Positions 9,142 through 18,830 of a DNA stretch of 60,732 nucleotides are shown here, one piece after another; positions within the stretch are counted from its first letter, which is position 1; every line of letters starts with the position of its first letter. Made by a program: the position numbers and the translations under genes. The notes under the pieces are model-generated. The model was not told where the DNA came from and ran no database searches. It was given only the letters and a program-made list of their open reading frames with translations. The DNA lies in contig NZ_MKQR01000028.1 in assembly GCF_001940455.1 (NCBI RefSeq), positions 40,823 through 101,554 of the forward strand, in the 5' to 3' direction. The DNA comes from Actinokineospora bangkokensis. GTDB taxonomy: Bacteria > Actinomycetota > Actinomycetes > Mycobacteriales > Pseudonocardiaceae.

Positions 9142-10341
9142 TCATCCCGCCCGGCGAACCCTGCCCCGGCGCACGAGGAGCGCGGCGGCGAGCAGCCCGG
9201 CGACCGCGGAGGCCAGCAGCACCGCCGCCTTCGCCCGCTCGGCCTCGACCCCCGCCAGCGCCAGTTCCGCGATCAGCAGGCTCACGGTGAACCCGACCCC
9301 GCCGAGCACCCCCATCGCCAGCAGGTCCCGGCCGGTGGTCCCGCGCGGCAGCTCCGCGACCCCCAGCCGCACGGCCAGCAGCGCCGACCCGGCGATCCCG
9401 ACGGCCTTGCCCACCAGCAGCCCGGCCACCACCGCCAGCGCCGTGCGGTCGGTGGCGATGGCGGCCAGCGCCGACCCGTTCACCGGCACCCCCGCGGCGA
9501 ACAGGGCGAACACCGGCACCGCCAGCCCCGCCGACCACGGCTGCAACCGGTGCGCCAGCCGCTCCGCGGGCGCCTGCTCCTCGCCGTCGTCGGGCACCAC
9601 CCTGGTCAGCAGGCCGAGCGCGACGCCCGCGATCGTGGCGTGCACCCCGGACTCGTGGACGGCCACCCACGTCGCGACCGCCACCGGGACGTGCACCCAG
9701 GCGGCGGTGACCCGGCGGCGCTGGAGGTACCAGTAGCAGGCAAGCAGCACCAGCGCGCCGAGGAACCACAGCGGCTCGAACGACCCGGTGAACCCGGCGG
9801 CGATCACCAGGATGGCGCCGAGGTCGTCCACCACGGCCAGGCTCAGCAGGAACACCCTGGCCCCGCTCGGCATCCCCGTCCCGGCCATGGCCAGCACGGC
9901 CAGCGCGAAGGCGATGTCGGTGGCCACCGGGATCGCCCACACCCCCGGCGCCCCGCCGGAGACGGCGAAGGCGATCGCGGCGGGGACGACCATCCCGCCC
10001 ACCGCGGCGATCACCGGCAGCACCGCGGCCTTGACCCGCGACAGCTCGCCCACGACCAGCTCGCGCTTGAGCTCCAGCCCGGCGACGAAGAAGAACAGCG
10101 CGAGCAGCCCGTCCTTGGCCCAGTCGCCCACGCTCAGCCCGAGCAGCGGGAAGTCGCGCAGGCCGGTGTAGGCGCCGCGCAGCGGGGAGTTGGCCCAGAG
10201 CAGGGCGATGGCGGTGGCGCAGAGCAGGACGGCCCCGCCGACGGTCTCGGTGCGCAGGTAGCGGGCGAAGGCGTTCACGGGCGGCTCCAGGGGTCGGCTG
10301 ATCGCGTCGCCGACCAGGCTTCCCGGCACACCGCTGTCCAT
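9142..10341 (-). CDS. nhaA: NhaA-type Na+/H+ antiporter
   Basis: A 399-residue antiporter that exchanges cytoplasmic Na+ for external H+. Family signatures are AGLELKRELVVGELS, the ion-binding region ATDIAFALAV (Asp163/Asp164 equivalent), LAVVDDLGAILVIA and the late GGVGFTVSLLIAELA. There are about 11-12 helices. The most plausible start is ATG 10341 (MDSGVPGSL), only one base from the CTAG end of a palindromic insertion. The frame stays open through the insertion to 10452, so an insertion-derived N-terminal extension is formally possible. The only SD-like sequence upstream lies within the insertion. Confidence 0.93.
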   Translation of the reverse strand: MDSGVPGSLVGDAISRPLEPPVNAFARYLRTETVGGAVLLCATAIALLWANSPLRGAYTGLRDFPLLGLSVGDWAKDGLLALFFFVAGLELKRELVVGELSRVKAAVLPVIAAVGGMVVPAAIAFAVSGGAPGVWAIPVATDIAFALAVLAMAGTGMPSGARVFLLSLAVVDDLGAILVIAAGFTGSFEPLWFLGALVLLACYWYLQRRRVTAAWVHVPVAVATWVAVHESGVHATIAGVALGLLTRVVPDDGEEQAPAERLAHRLQPWSAGLAVPVFALFAAGVPVNGSALAAIATDRTALAVVAGLLVGKAVGIAGSALLAVRLGVAELPRGTTGRDLLAMGVLGGVGFTVSLLIAELALAGVEAERAKAAVLLASAVAGLLAAALLVRRGRVRRAG

Positions 10342-10342
10342 C

Positions 10343-10510
10343 CTAGGGCCTGTCCTCACAGCCTCGCCCGGCGATAGCCGCGCCAGATCGAACGCAGGCG
10401 GCACCGGCCGAGGGACCGAGTACATCCAGTACGAGGTCCCTCGTCCGGGCACCGCCTGCGTCCGATCTGATCACGACTCTCACAGAGCAGGCTGTGAGGA
10501 CAGGCCCTAG
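10343..10510. mobile_element. MITE-like 168-bp palindromic element
   Basis: The outer 22 bp (10343-10364) are perfectly inverted at 10489-10510, beginning and ending in CTAG. About 20 bp of unmatched sequence follows on each side. Then a second inverted stem of about 38 bp, with few mismatches, spans roughly 10385-10461 around the tip GTAC-ATCCA-GTAC. No transposase is encoded. Terminal inverted repeats, a palindromic body and CTAG termini fit a non-autonomous element of the kind mobilised by IS701- or IS5-group transposases; that family link is inference. It fills most of the gap between nhaA and the divergent acyltransferase gene. Confidence 0.75.
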
Positions 10511-10538
10511 CGGCGCGGGCTCACTCGTGTGGACGAAG

Positions 10539-11282
10539 ATGGGGTCCGTGGAAGGCGAACGGCCGATGGGCCTGCTGCGGTCGCTGGCGCTGATGTTCCG
10601 GGCACCGAGGCGCGGGCGCGGCTTCTGGTACAGCGTCGCGATCGACCTGATCTGGCCGCTGCTCGCGCTGTCGTCGCGGTGGCGCTTCCGGGGGGAGCTG
10701 CCCGCGACCGGGCCGGTGGTGCTGGCGTCGAACCACCTGTCCAACGCCGACCCCGTGTCCGTCACGGCGTTCACCCTCACCCGCGGCCGCATCCCCCGCT
10801 ACCTGGCGAAGTCCGAGCTGTGGCGGGTGCCGGTCGTCGGGCGGGTGCTGGCGGGCGGCAAGCACATCCCGGTCACCCGGGGCAGCGCCCAGGCCGCGGA
10901 CGCCTACCAGCACGCCGTGGCGGCGGTGCGGGCCGGGGAGTGCGTGCTGTTCTTCCCCGAAGCGGGCTTCTCCGACCGCGAGGACCACTGGCCGTCGGAC
11001 CGGGTCAAGAACGGCGTCGCGCGCGTGGCGCTGGAGACGGGGGCGCCGGTGGTCCCGGTCGTGAACTGGGGCACCCACCGGCTGCTGCCCGCGGGCGCGG
11101 CGTTCCCCCGCCTCACCCGACCGCGCATCGACATCGTCGCGGGCGACCCGGTCGACCTGTCCGACCTCGCGCAGCGGGCCGTGGTCGACCGGGCCACCCT
11201 CGACGAGGCCACCAAGCGGATCATGCACGCGATCACCGCGCTGCTGGCCGACCTGCGCGGGGAGCAGCCGCCCACCCGCTGA
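10539..11282 (+). CDS. 1-acylglycerol-3-phosphate O-acyltransferase (PlsC family)
   Basis: A 247-residue phospholipid acyltransferase. The catalytic NHx4D motif is SNHLSNAD (about residues 65-72). Other family blocks are GGKHIPVTRGS, FFPEAGFSD (the usual FPEGTRS position) and VPVVNWGTH. It should transfer an acyl chain to lysophosphatidic acid at the inner membrane face. I use ATG 10539; GTG 10548 and ATG 10566 are alternatives. An in-frame ATG at 10494 lies inside the palindromic element and is unlikely. It converges with the VIT1-family gene, with 20 bp between stops. Confidence 0.88.
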   Translation: MGSVEGERPMGLLRSLALMFRAPRRGRGFWYSVAIDLIWPLLALSSRWRFRGELPATGPVVLASNHLSNADPVSVTAFTLTRGRIPRYLAKSELWRVPVVGRVLAGGKHIPVTRGSAQAADAYQHAVAAVRAGECVLFFPEAGFSDREDHWPSDRVKNGVARVALETGAPVVPVVNWGTHRLLPAGAAFPRLTRPRIDIVAGDPVDLSDLAQRAVVDRATLDEATKRIMHAITALLADLRGEQPPTR

Positions 11283-11302
11283 GCCGCCCACCCGCCGGGC
11301 CG

Positions 11303-12022
11303 TCAGCCGACGGTGACGCCGAACACCAGGCCCACCCCGTAGGTGACGGCCATCGCCAGGCAGCCCACCAGCACGTTGCGCACCACCGCGGGCCGCACCC
11401 TGGCCCCGCCCAGGCGCGCGCTGATCGCCCCGGTCGCCACCAGGCCCAGCACCACCGCGACCACGCACGCCCACACCCGCGCGCCCACCGGCGGGGTGGT
11501 GATGGCCAGCAGCGGCAGCAGGGCGCCCACCGAGAACGACAGCAGCGACACCCACGCCGCCGTCCACGGGCTGGTCAGCTCGTCCGGGTCGATCTGGAGC
11601 TCGGCCTCGGCGTGGGCGCGCAGGGCGTCCTTCTCCGACAGCTCGTGGGCCACCCGCTCGGCCAGCTCCCGGGACAGGCCCTTGCCCTCGTAGATGTCGG
11701 CGAGCTCGCGCTCCTCGGCCTCGGGCATCTCGGCCAGCTCGCGCTTCTCCTTGCGCAGCGCGGCCTTCTCGGTGTCGCGCTGGGTGCTCACCGAGACGTA
11801 CTCCCCGCCCGCCATGGACAGCGCGCCCGCGACCAGCCCGGCCAGGCCCGCGAGCAGGATCGTGGTGCGGTCGGCGGTGGCGCCCGCGACGCCGACCACC
11901 AGGCCCGCGGTGGAGACGATGCCGTCGTTGGCCCCCAGCACCCCCGCGCGCAACCAGTTCAGCCTGCTGCCGAGCCCGCCGGAGTGCGGTTCGTGCCCGT
12001 GCTCGGGCGCTTTCTCCTCCAT
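11303..12022 (-). CDS. VIT1/CCC1-family membrane transporter
   Basis: A 239-residue protein. The first helix pair contains LGANDGIVSTAGLVVGVAGA and SMAGGEYVSVSTQRD, typical of the VIT1/CCC1 iron-manganese transporters. A charged alpha-helical cytoplasmic insert follows (about residues 75-130, rich in E/K and the probable metal-binding hook region), then three C-terminal helices. It probably exports or sequesters Fe2+/Mn2+. The start ATG 12022 (MEEKAPEHG) lacks a clear ribosome binding site; an upstream in-frame ATG at 12049 is less likely. Confidence 0.85.
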   Translation of the reverse strand: MEEKAPEHGHEPHSGGLGSRLNWLRAGVLGANDGIVSTAGLVVGVAGATADRTTILLAGLAGLVAGALSMAGGEYVSVSTQRDTEKAALRKEKRELAEMPEAEERELADIYEGKGLSRELAERVAHELSEKDALRAHAEAELQIDPDELTSPWTAAWVSLLSFSVGALLPLLAITTPPVGARVWACVVAVVLGLVATGAISARLGGARVRPAVVRNVLVGCLAMAVTYGVGLVFGVTVG

Positions 12023-12124
12023 TTGCGTCACAGCAGGATAATGGCACAACGAGAATGGTCCCGGCTACGAATGCCTGGTCGGCGGAAGATAGCCATACCT
12101 TATTCAGCAAAGCCTTGCCTCAGT

Positions 12125-12168
12125 GCAGCGAAAAGGCCCCCGACGCTGGTCGGGGGCCTTTTCGCTGC
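12125..12168. terminator. Hairpin terminator downstream of acs
   Basis: A perfect 20-bp stem (12125-12144 with 12149-12168) with a GCTG loop, containing AAAAGGCCCCCGAC / GTCGGGGGCCTTTT. It lies 11 bp downstream of the acs stop on the minus strand. The A- and T-tracts would also allow termination in the other direction. Confidence 0.9.
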
Positions 12169-12178
12169 GTCGAATTCG

Positions 12179-14158
<1,980 letters not shown>

Positions 14159-14412
14159 GGACGTGACCTCCTCGGTGTATCCGGCATCGGTGGCGGGCGC
14201 GGGCCGGTCCTCACCACCGAATCTAGTGCGAACGGCGGCCCGGCTGCACCCCTGCGCGGGCGCCGGTTACCGGCCACTGTGGATCAGCCGGGGCCGCTCG
14301 CACCGGGTGACCTGCTCCGTTCGGCCGTCTGCAACCCGGACGCCGGAAAGTAGCCTGGTCCGGACGGAGGGTGGCCGGGCGGGCCACGGGAGGCCGTGGG
14401 GAGGTGGTGGCG

Positions 14413-15606
14413 ATGGCGGCGACGCGGGCGGGGCTGCGCGGGCGGGAGTTCCGCGCGCTCTGGGTGGCCGAGGCCCAGTCGGTCGCGGGTGACCAGCTGG
14501 CCAGGGTGGCCATCTCCGTGCTGGTGTACGAGCGCACCGCCTCGGCCGGGCTCACCGCGCTCACCTACGCGCTGACCTTCCTGCCCGACATCGTCGCGGG
14601 CCCGCTGCTGTCCGGGCTGGCCGACCGCCTGCCCCGGCGGGCGGTGCTGGTGGGCGCGGCCCTGGGCCAGGCGCTGCTGGTGGCGGTGATGGCCGTGCCC
14701 GGCGCCCCGCTCGGGCTGGTCGCGGTGTGCGTGGCCCTGGAGGCCGCCGCCCAGGCGCCGTTCAAGGCCGCGCAGACCGCTGAGGCCAGGGTGGTGCTGG
14801 GCAACGACGACCTGGCCGCGGGCCAGGCCCGGCTCACCACCCTGCGCGAGGTCGGGCAGCTGCTGGGCCTGGTGGGGGCCGCCGCGGTGGTGGGCCTGCT
14901 CGGCACGAGCACGGCCCTGGCCATCGACGCGGTGACCTTCCTGGCCTCGGCCGCCCTGCTGCGCTTCGGGCTCGCCCGCCGCCCGGCCGCGCGCGCGGCG
15001 GCACGCGGCACGGCCGCGGTCCGGCTCGCCCCGGACCGGCAGCGCCGCGCGGTCGCGGCGATGTCGCTGCTGGCCGCGCTCACCGTGCTGCCGCACGGTC
15101 TGGTCGTCCCCCTGGTGGCCGAGCTGAACGCCCCCACCTGGGCGGTGGGGCTGCTGCTGGCCGCGGACCCGCTCGGGCTGGTGGTCGGCGCCTACCTGTT
15201 CTGCAGGCCGGGGCGGTCGCGGGAGTCGCGCAACGCCTTGATCGCCCCGCTCGCGCTGCTGTGCCTGGGCGCCATGGTGCTGTTCGCCACCCGGCCCCAC
15301 CCGGTCGTCGCCGGGGTGCTGCTCGCCGCCAGCGGGGTCGGCGCGGCGTACCAGATCCTGGCGAAGTCGGCCTACGTGGAGCTGCTCCCCGACGCCGTCA
15401 CCGGTCGCGCGACCGGGATCGTCCGAACCGGACTGCGCGCCGGGCAGGGGGTGAGCGTGCTCGTCGGCGGGGTGTTGACCGAGCTCACCGGGTCGGCGGC
15501 GGTCACGATCGCCCTGGGCGGGGCGGTGGGGGTCGTAGGCTGCGTCGTGGCCGGGGTCCTGTGGGACCGGGGCCGGTCGGTGGCACCGGTGGAGGAGGCG
15601 GCGTGA
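14413..15606 (+). CDS. MFS transporter
   Basis: A 397-residue major facilitator protein of about 12 helices. It has a helix 2-3 loop SGLADRLPRRAVLV typical of the family and a repeated equivalent in the second half. The start ATG 14413 has GAGGTGG upstream; the in-frame extension to 14371 is less likely. The substrate is unknown. It is divergent from acs and ends eight bases before the stop of a hexapeptide micro-ORF on the other strand, so transcription of the two is convergent. Confidence 0.85.
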   Translation: MAATRAGLRGREFRALWVAEAQSVAGDQLARVAISVLVYERTASAGLTALTYALTFLPDIVAGPLLSGLADRLPRRAVLVGAALGQALLVAVMAVPGAPLGLVAVCVALEAAAQAPFKAAQTAEARVVLGNDDLAAGQARLTTLREVGQLLGLVGAAAVVGLLGTSTALAIDAVTFLASAALLRFGLARRPAARAAARGTAAVRLAPDRQRRAVAAMSLLAALTVLPHGLVVPLVAELNAPTWAVGLLLAADPLGLVVGAYLFCRPGRSRESRNALIAPLALLCLGAMVLFATRPHPVVAGVLLAASGVGAAYQILAKSAYVELLPDAVTGRATGIVRTGLRAGQGVSVLVGGVLTELTGSAAVTIALGGAVGVVGCVVAGVLWDRGRSVAPVEEAA

Positions 15607-15613
15607 GGTGCGG

Positions 15614-15634
15614 TCAGTACTCGCGGTTGCGCAT
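15614..15634 (-). CDS. Hexapeptide micro-ORF MRNREY, copy 2
   Basis: A 21-nt ORF encoding MRNREY, identical at nucleotide level to the copy at 15709-15729. It is preceded on the minus strand by GAGGAGG with eight bases to the ATG, an excellent ribosome binding site. Identity between the copies starts at the base before ATG and ends exactly at TGA, while flanks differ. I do not recognise the peptide. It could be a signalling peptide, a minimal precursor for modification or a translated regulatory leader. Confidence 0.5.
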   Translation of the reverse strand: MRNREY

Positions 15635-15708
15635 CGCGGTGCCCTCCTCGGTGCTCCCGGGCTCGACGGCCGGACCGGTCTCCTGCTGGCGGGACGAACG
15701 CCCGCGGC

Positions 15709-15729
15709 TCAGTACTCGCGGTTGCGCAT
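15709..15729 (-). CDS. Hexapeptide micro-ORF MRNREY, copy 1
   Basis: A 21-nt ORF encoding MRNREY with GGGAGG seven bases before its ATG on the minus strand. A 74-bp spacer separates it from copy 2 and holds a GCGGG/CCCGC hairpin. It is divergent from the diguanylate cyclase gene (ATG at 15818) and convergent with the MFS gene. Its reality rests on the strong ribosome binding site and the exact ORF-length duplication. Confidence 0.5.
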   Translation of the reverse strand: MRNREY

Positions 15730-15817
15730 CTGAGCACCTCCCGATCAGGTCCGGTGCGGCTGGACTGGGTGGGGCGGAGCGCCCCGGGCAGTGTCCCGTC
15801 TGCGGCGGAGGCGGACA

Positions 15818-17209
15818 ATGCCCAGTCTGACAACACCGGGTGGCGGCCGCGCGGCCGAGGTGCCGGGCGGGCGCTGGTGGCGGCGGCTGGACCTGGTCTC
15901 GCACACCACCCGCCGCGGGCTGCTGTGGATCCTGGCCACCGAGGCCGCGATCGGCGCCTGGGCGGTGGCGGCCTCGGTCGCCGCCGGGGTGCCCGATGGC
16001 CTGTCGCTGCGGCTGTTCGCCCTGCTGACCGGGTTCGCGATCATCCACATGGAGGCGACGCGCCCCGCCGAGGAGCGCCGCCGCGCCGCGCACCTGGGCG
16101 GCGAGCACATCGACCACACGGGGGTGTGGACCTGCGCGGGGGCGTTCGTGCTGCCGGTGCCGCTGGTCGTCGCCCTGGTGCTGATCATCCGGTTGCGCCG
16201 GTACTTCATCGCCCGCAAACCCCCGGGCCGCTACGTGTTCACCACCCTGGCCATCACCTCCTCGGCGCTGGCCACCCAGGCCATCGCCACCGCGACCCCG
16301 GTGCACGCCTGGATCCGCGGCGCCGACCTGCCCCCGGACCGGGTCATCGCGGCGGGCGCGGCGGTGCTGGCCGCCTTCGCCGCCTACTACACCGCCCAGA
16401 CCGCCGTCATCGGTGTCGCACGGGGACTGCGCGGTGACTGGCAGTGGCGGGCGATCCTGGGCGACCGCAAGGAGAACGCCGACCTGGTGATCACCCTGTG
16501 CCTCGGGCTGATCGCGGCCTGGGCCGCCCCGGTCGCGTTCGGATTGCTGCTGTTCGCCCTCACCGCCGTGGTCATCGGCTACACCCGGCACACCCAGCGC
16601 ATCGAGCACCTGGAGCACGAGCGCGACCGCCTGGAGGTCGACGCCCTGCACGACCCGCTCACCGGCCTGGCCAACCAGCGCGGCTTTAACCCCGCCGCAG
16701 CCCTCGCCCTGGTCGCCGACCAGGCCCGCCGCCGCCCCACCGCCGTGATGATGTTCGACCTGGACCGCTTCAAGGGCGTCAACGACCGCCTCGGCCACCT
16801 CGGCGCCAACGAGGTCCTCAAGGCCCTCGCCACCGTCCTGCGCACCACCGTCCGCCGCGACGACCTCGTCTGCCGCTGGGGCGGCGAGGAGTTCACCGTC
16901 CTGCTCCCCGGCACCGCCACCGTCGACGCCTGGGCCACCGCCGAACGCATCCGCATGGCCGTCGAGGACATGACCGTCCCCCTCACCAAGGCCGCGGGCG
17001 GTCGCACCGAGATCGAAGCGGGCTTCACCATCTCCGGCGGCATAGCCCTCTCCCCCGACCACGGCACCGACCTGGCCACCCTCCAGGAACGCGCCGACTT
17101 CGCCCTGGCCGAGGCCAAGGACATGGGCCGCAACCGCATCCGCATCGCCCCCACCCCCGTCCACCCCACCCCCCTCCCCACCCGCCAACCAGCCCACGAC
17201 CCCCACTAA
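15818..17209 (+). CDS. Membrane-bound diguanylate cyclase (GGDEF)
   Basis: A 463-residue protein. An N-terminal membrane region of about six helices (residues about 30-255) has no recognised sensor family. A short coiled linker (HTQRIEHLEHERDRLE) and a GGDEF domain from about 279 follow (HDPLTGLANQRGF). The active site is GGEEF at 355-359. An RxxD product-inhibition site (RRDD) sits five residues before it, as in PleD-type enzymes, so it should synthesise c-di-GMP from GTP with feedback inhibition. The start ATG 15818 has GGAGG six bases upstream. No phosphodiesterase is adjacent. The micro-ORFs are divergently transcribed from its promoter region. Confidence 0.9.
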   Translation: MPSLTTPGGGRAAEVPGGRWWRRLDLVSHTTRRGLLWILATEAAIGAWAVAASVAAGVPDGLSLRLFALLTGFAIIHMEATRPAEERRRAAHLGGEHIDHTGVWTCAGAFVLPVPLVVALVLIIRLRRYFIARKPPGRYVFTTLAITSSALATQAIATATPVHAWIRGADLPPDRVIAAGAAVLAAFAAYYTAQTAVIGVARGLRGDWQWRAILGDRKENADLVITLCLGLIAAWAAPVAFGLLLFALTAVVIGYTRHTQRIEHLEHERDRLEVDALHDPLTGLANQRGFNPAAALALVADQARRRPTAVMMFDLDRFKGVNDRLGHLGANEVLKALATVLRTTVRRDDLVCRWGGEEFTVLLPGTATVDAWATAERIRMAVEDMTVPLTKAAGGRTEIEAGFTISGGIALSPDHGTDLATLQERADFALAEAKDMGRNRIRIAPTPVHPTPLPTRQPAHDPH

Positions 17210-17257
17210 CCCCCACCACACCCTCCACTCCCGACTGTCCACCACCCCCCAAACCTT

Positions 17258-17649
17258 CCAAGCCGAAGGCGAGCCCCCATCCCCTTAAAGCCGCCGTTAG
17301 GCCAACGCCCCGCCCTCTCCCGCAAACCACGGTGCCCAGCCACCACCCCCGGCACCCCCATGCCCCGTGGCGAAGCCCATCCCTAAAAGCCGTCGTTCGG
17401 CCAGCCCCACTCCCACCCCGCAACCCATGGTGCCCAGCCCCACCAACCCTCCGGCAACCCCGCCGAAGCTCAGGTGAGCAATTGGTCATGGGCTTTGCTC
17501 AGCCCCCGGCCTGACCCAGTCCCGGCCGCTCGTAGATCGGGAGGTGGCGTGTCAAGGGTGGGCAAAGCCCATCGCGAAGCGACGCCGAAGGCGCCCTTGA
17601 CTCGCCACATCCCGAGTTACGCACTCGCGGCCCCCGAGGACAGGCCCCC
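17258..17649 (+). repeat. Dispersed composite repeat, copy 1 (A units plus branched B unit)
   Basis: A degenerate A unit (17258-17340) and a standard A unit (from about 17356, ATGCCCCGTGGCGAAGCC) lead into conserved blocks (ACCATGG-like, CCCAGCCCCACCAA, CCGCCGAAGCTCA, GGCCTGACCCAGTCC, GTAG) and the B palindrome. B arms 17539-17558 and 17594-17613 pair at 18 of 20 positions. They enclose three small hairpins: GGGC-AAA-GCCC, TCGC-GAA-GCGA and CGCC-GAA-GGCG. The unit ends in GAGGACAGGCCC. It lies just downstream of the diguanylate cyclase. Confidence 0.85.
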
Positions 17650-17721
17650 ACTAGGCCAGGCAACCCCGTCCACACCGAGCCAACCCCTCACCTTCCCACC
17701 TCACCCCCGCCCCCACGCCAA

Positions 17722-17862
17722 GTTATCCACACCCCCCAGGGACCCCCCGTTTTCCATTCTCCCAGCTCACCCCCCACCACGCACCAAGTTGTCCACACCC
17801 CCCGGGGACCCCCAACATCCATTCTCCCAGCTCAGCCCCACCCCCACCGAGAGTTGTCCACA
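17722..17862 (+). repeat. Three DnaA-box iterons
   Basis: Perfect DnaA boxes in the same orientation are at 17723-17731 (TTATCCACA), 17789-17797 and 17854-17862 (TTGTCCACA), spaced 66 and 65 bp. The sequence between them is itself a degenerate tandem repeat (CCACACCCCCC, GGGACCCCC, CCATTCTCCCAGCTCA occur in both). The array ends about 40 bp before the Fic-like gene. It could titrate DnaA or make the downstream gene DnaA-responsive. Confidence 0.7.
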
Positions 17863-17902
17863 GCGTCATCCACCGCGCCCGCCGCGCGGTAGGGTCGGCG
17901 CC

Positions 17903-18640
17903 GTGACTGATCCGCTGGCTCCGCTGCTCGACCTCCCCGGTGTCGCCGAGGCCGTTGGCCGGGCGCGGGAGGCGGTGGCCGAGGTGCACCGGCACCCCAC
18001 GAACCGGCGGGGGTGGCCCGCGACGTCGGCGGAGGCGTCGGTGCGGGCGGCGCGGGCGTCGGCGGTGCTGGACGGGGGTGACCCGGAGATCCCCGAGGAG
18101 GGCGGGGTCAGCGACCCGACCACGGCGGGCGCGCTGCGGGTGGCGGAGGCGCTGGGGCCGCTGCTGGCGACGTGGGAGCGGGCGCCGATGCAGGCGCTGG
18201 CCCGGTTGCACGTGCTCGCGGCGGCGGACCTGGTGCCCGAGGGGGAGGAGCTGGGCCGCCCGCGCGGGGGCTCCGGCGTGGCGTCCCGGCTGGACCTGCT
18301 GGCGACCCTGGTGGCGGGCGGCTCCAAGGCCCCCGGCCCGGTGCTGGCCGCGGTCGTGCACGGCGAGCTGCTGGCGCTGCGGCCGTTCGCGGCCGCCAAC
18401 GGCGTGGTCGCCCGCGCCGCCGCCCGGCTGACCACGATCCAGACCGGTCTCGACCCCAAGGGCCTCGCCGTCCCCGAGGTCTTCTGCATGCGCCAGGCGC
18501 AGCGCTACCGCGACTCGGCCGACGCCTTCGCCCTCGGCGGCGAGGACGGCGTCGCGGGCTGGATCACCTTCTGCTGCGAGGCCCTGGTGGCGGGCGCCAA
18601 GGAAGCCACCGGCATCGCTGAGGCCGCCGTCGCCCCCTGA
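17903..18640 (+). CDS. Fic-like (degenerate Fic/DOC-fold) protein
   Basis: A 245-residue protein starting at GTG 17903. The region about 155-172 (HGELLALRPFAAANGVVAR) aligns with the Fic motif HxFx(D/E)GNGRxxR but lacks the catalytic His (Leu), the acidic residue and the GNGR glycines and arginine except for NG. Near residue 53 there is SAVLDG, reminiscent of the (S/T)xxxE(G/N) inhibitory helix of Fic proteins with Asp for Glu. AMP transfer is therefore doubtful; it may be a pseudo-enzyme or a divergent nucleotide-binding protein. It follows the DnaA-box array and converges on murQ. Confidence 0.65.
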   Translation: MTDPLAPLLDLPGVAEAVGRAREAVAEVHRHPTNRRGWPATSAEASVRAARASAVLDGGDPEIPEEGGVSDPTTAGALRVAEALGPLLATWERAPMQALARLHVLAAADLVPEGEELGRPRGGSGVASRLDLLATLVAGGSKAPGPVLAAVVHGELLALRPFAAANGVVARAAARLTTIQTGLDPKGLAVPEVFCMRQAQRYRDSADAFALGGEDGVAGWITFCCEALVAGAKEATGIAEAAVAP

Positions 18641-18830
18641 CCCGCGCGGCAGGGCATCCGGGACCACGACCAGGGACAGCGCGGCGAAGGGCCACGGGAC
18701 AGCGCAAGGTCAACGGCGCGTGCGCCAAGTTGAAGCGCTCTCGCCACGCATGACGGTCCGCCGGGGCTGACACACCGGCGAGGGACGGCACCGCCCGGGC
18801 CACGTCGGCGGGACGTGGCCCGGTGGGCGG
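18641..18830. terminator. Intergenic with shared terminator
   Basis: Between the convergent Fic-like gene and murQ. A perfect 12-bp stem (CCGGGCCACGTC at 18795-18806 with GACGTGGCCCGG at 18812-18823) lies eight bases from the murQ stop. I see nothing else in this stretch. Confidence 0.75.

Noticed and set aside
15614..17245. Long minus-strand frame ending in MRNREY antisense to the GGDEF gene
   Set aside because: The frame is a shadow; only the terminal ATG-to-TGA segment has a ribosome binding site and an exact second copy.
17722..17862. Chromosomal origin of replication
   Set aside because: Only three boxes and no dnaA, rpmH or replicative dnaN/recF context.
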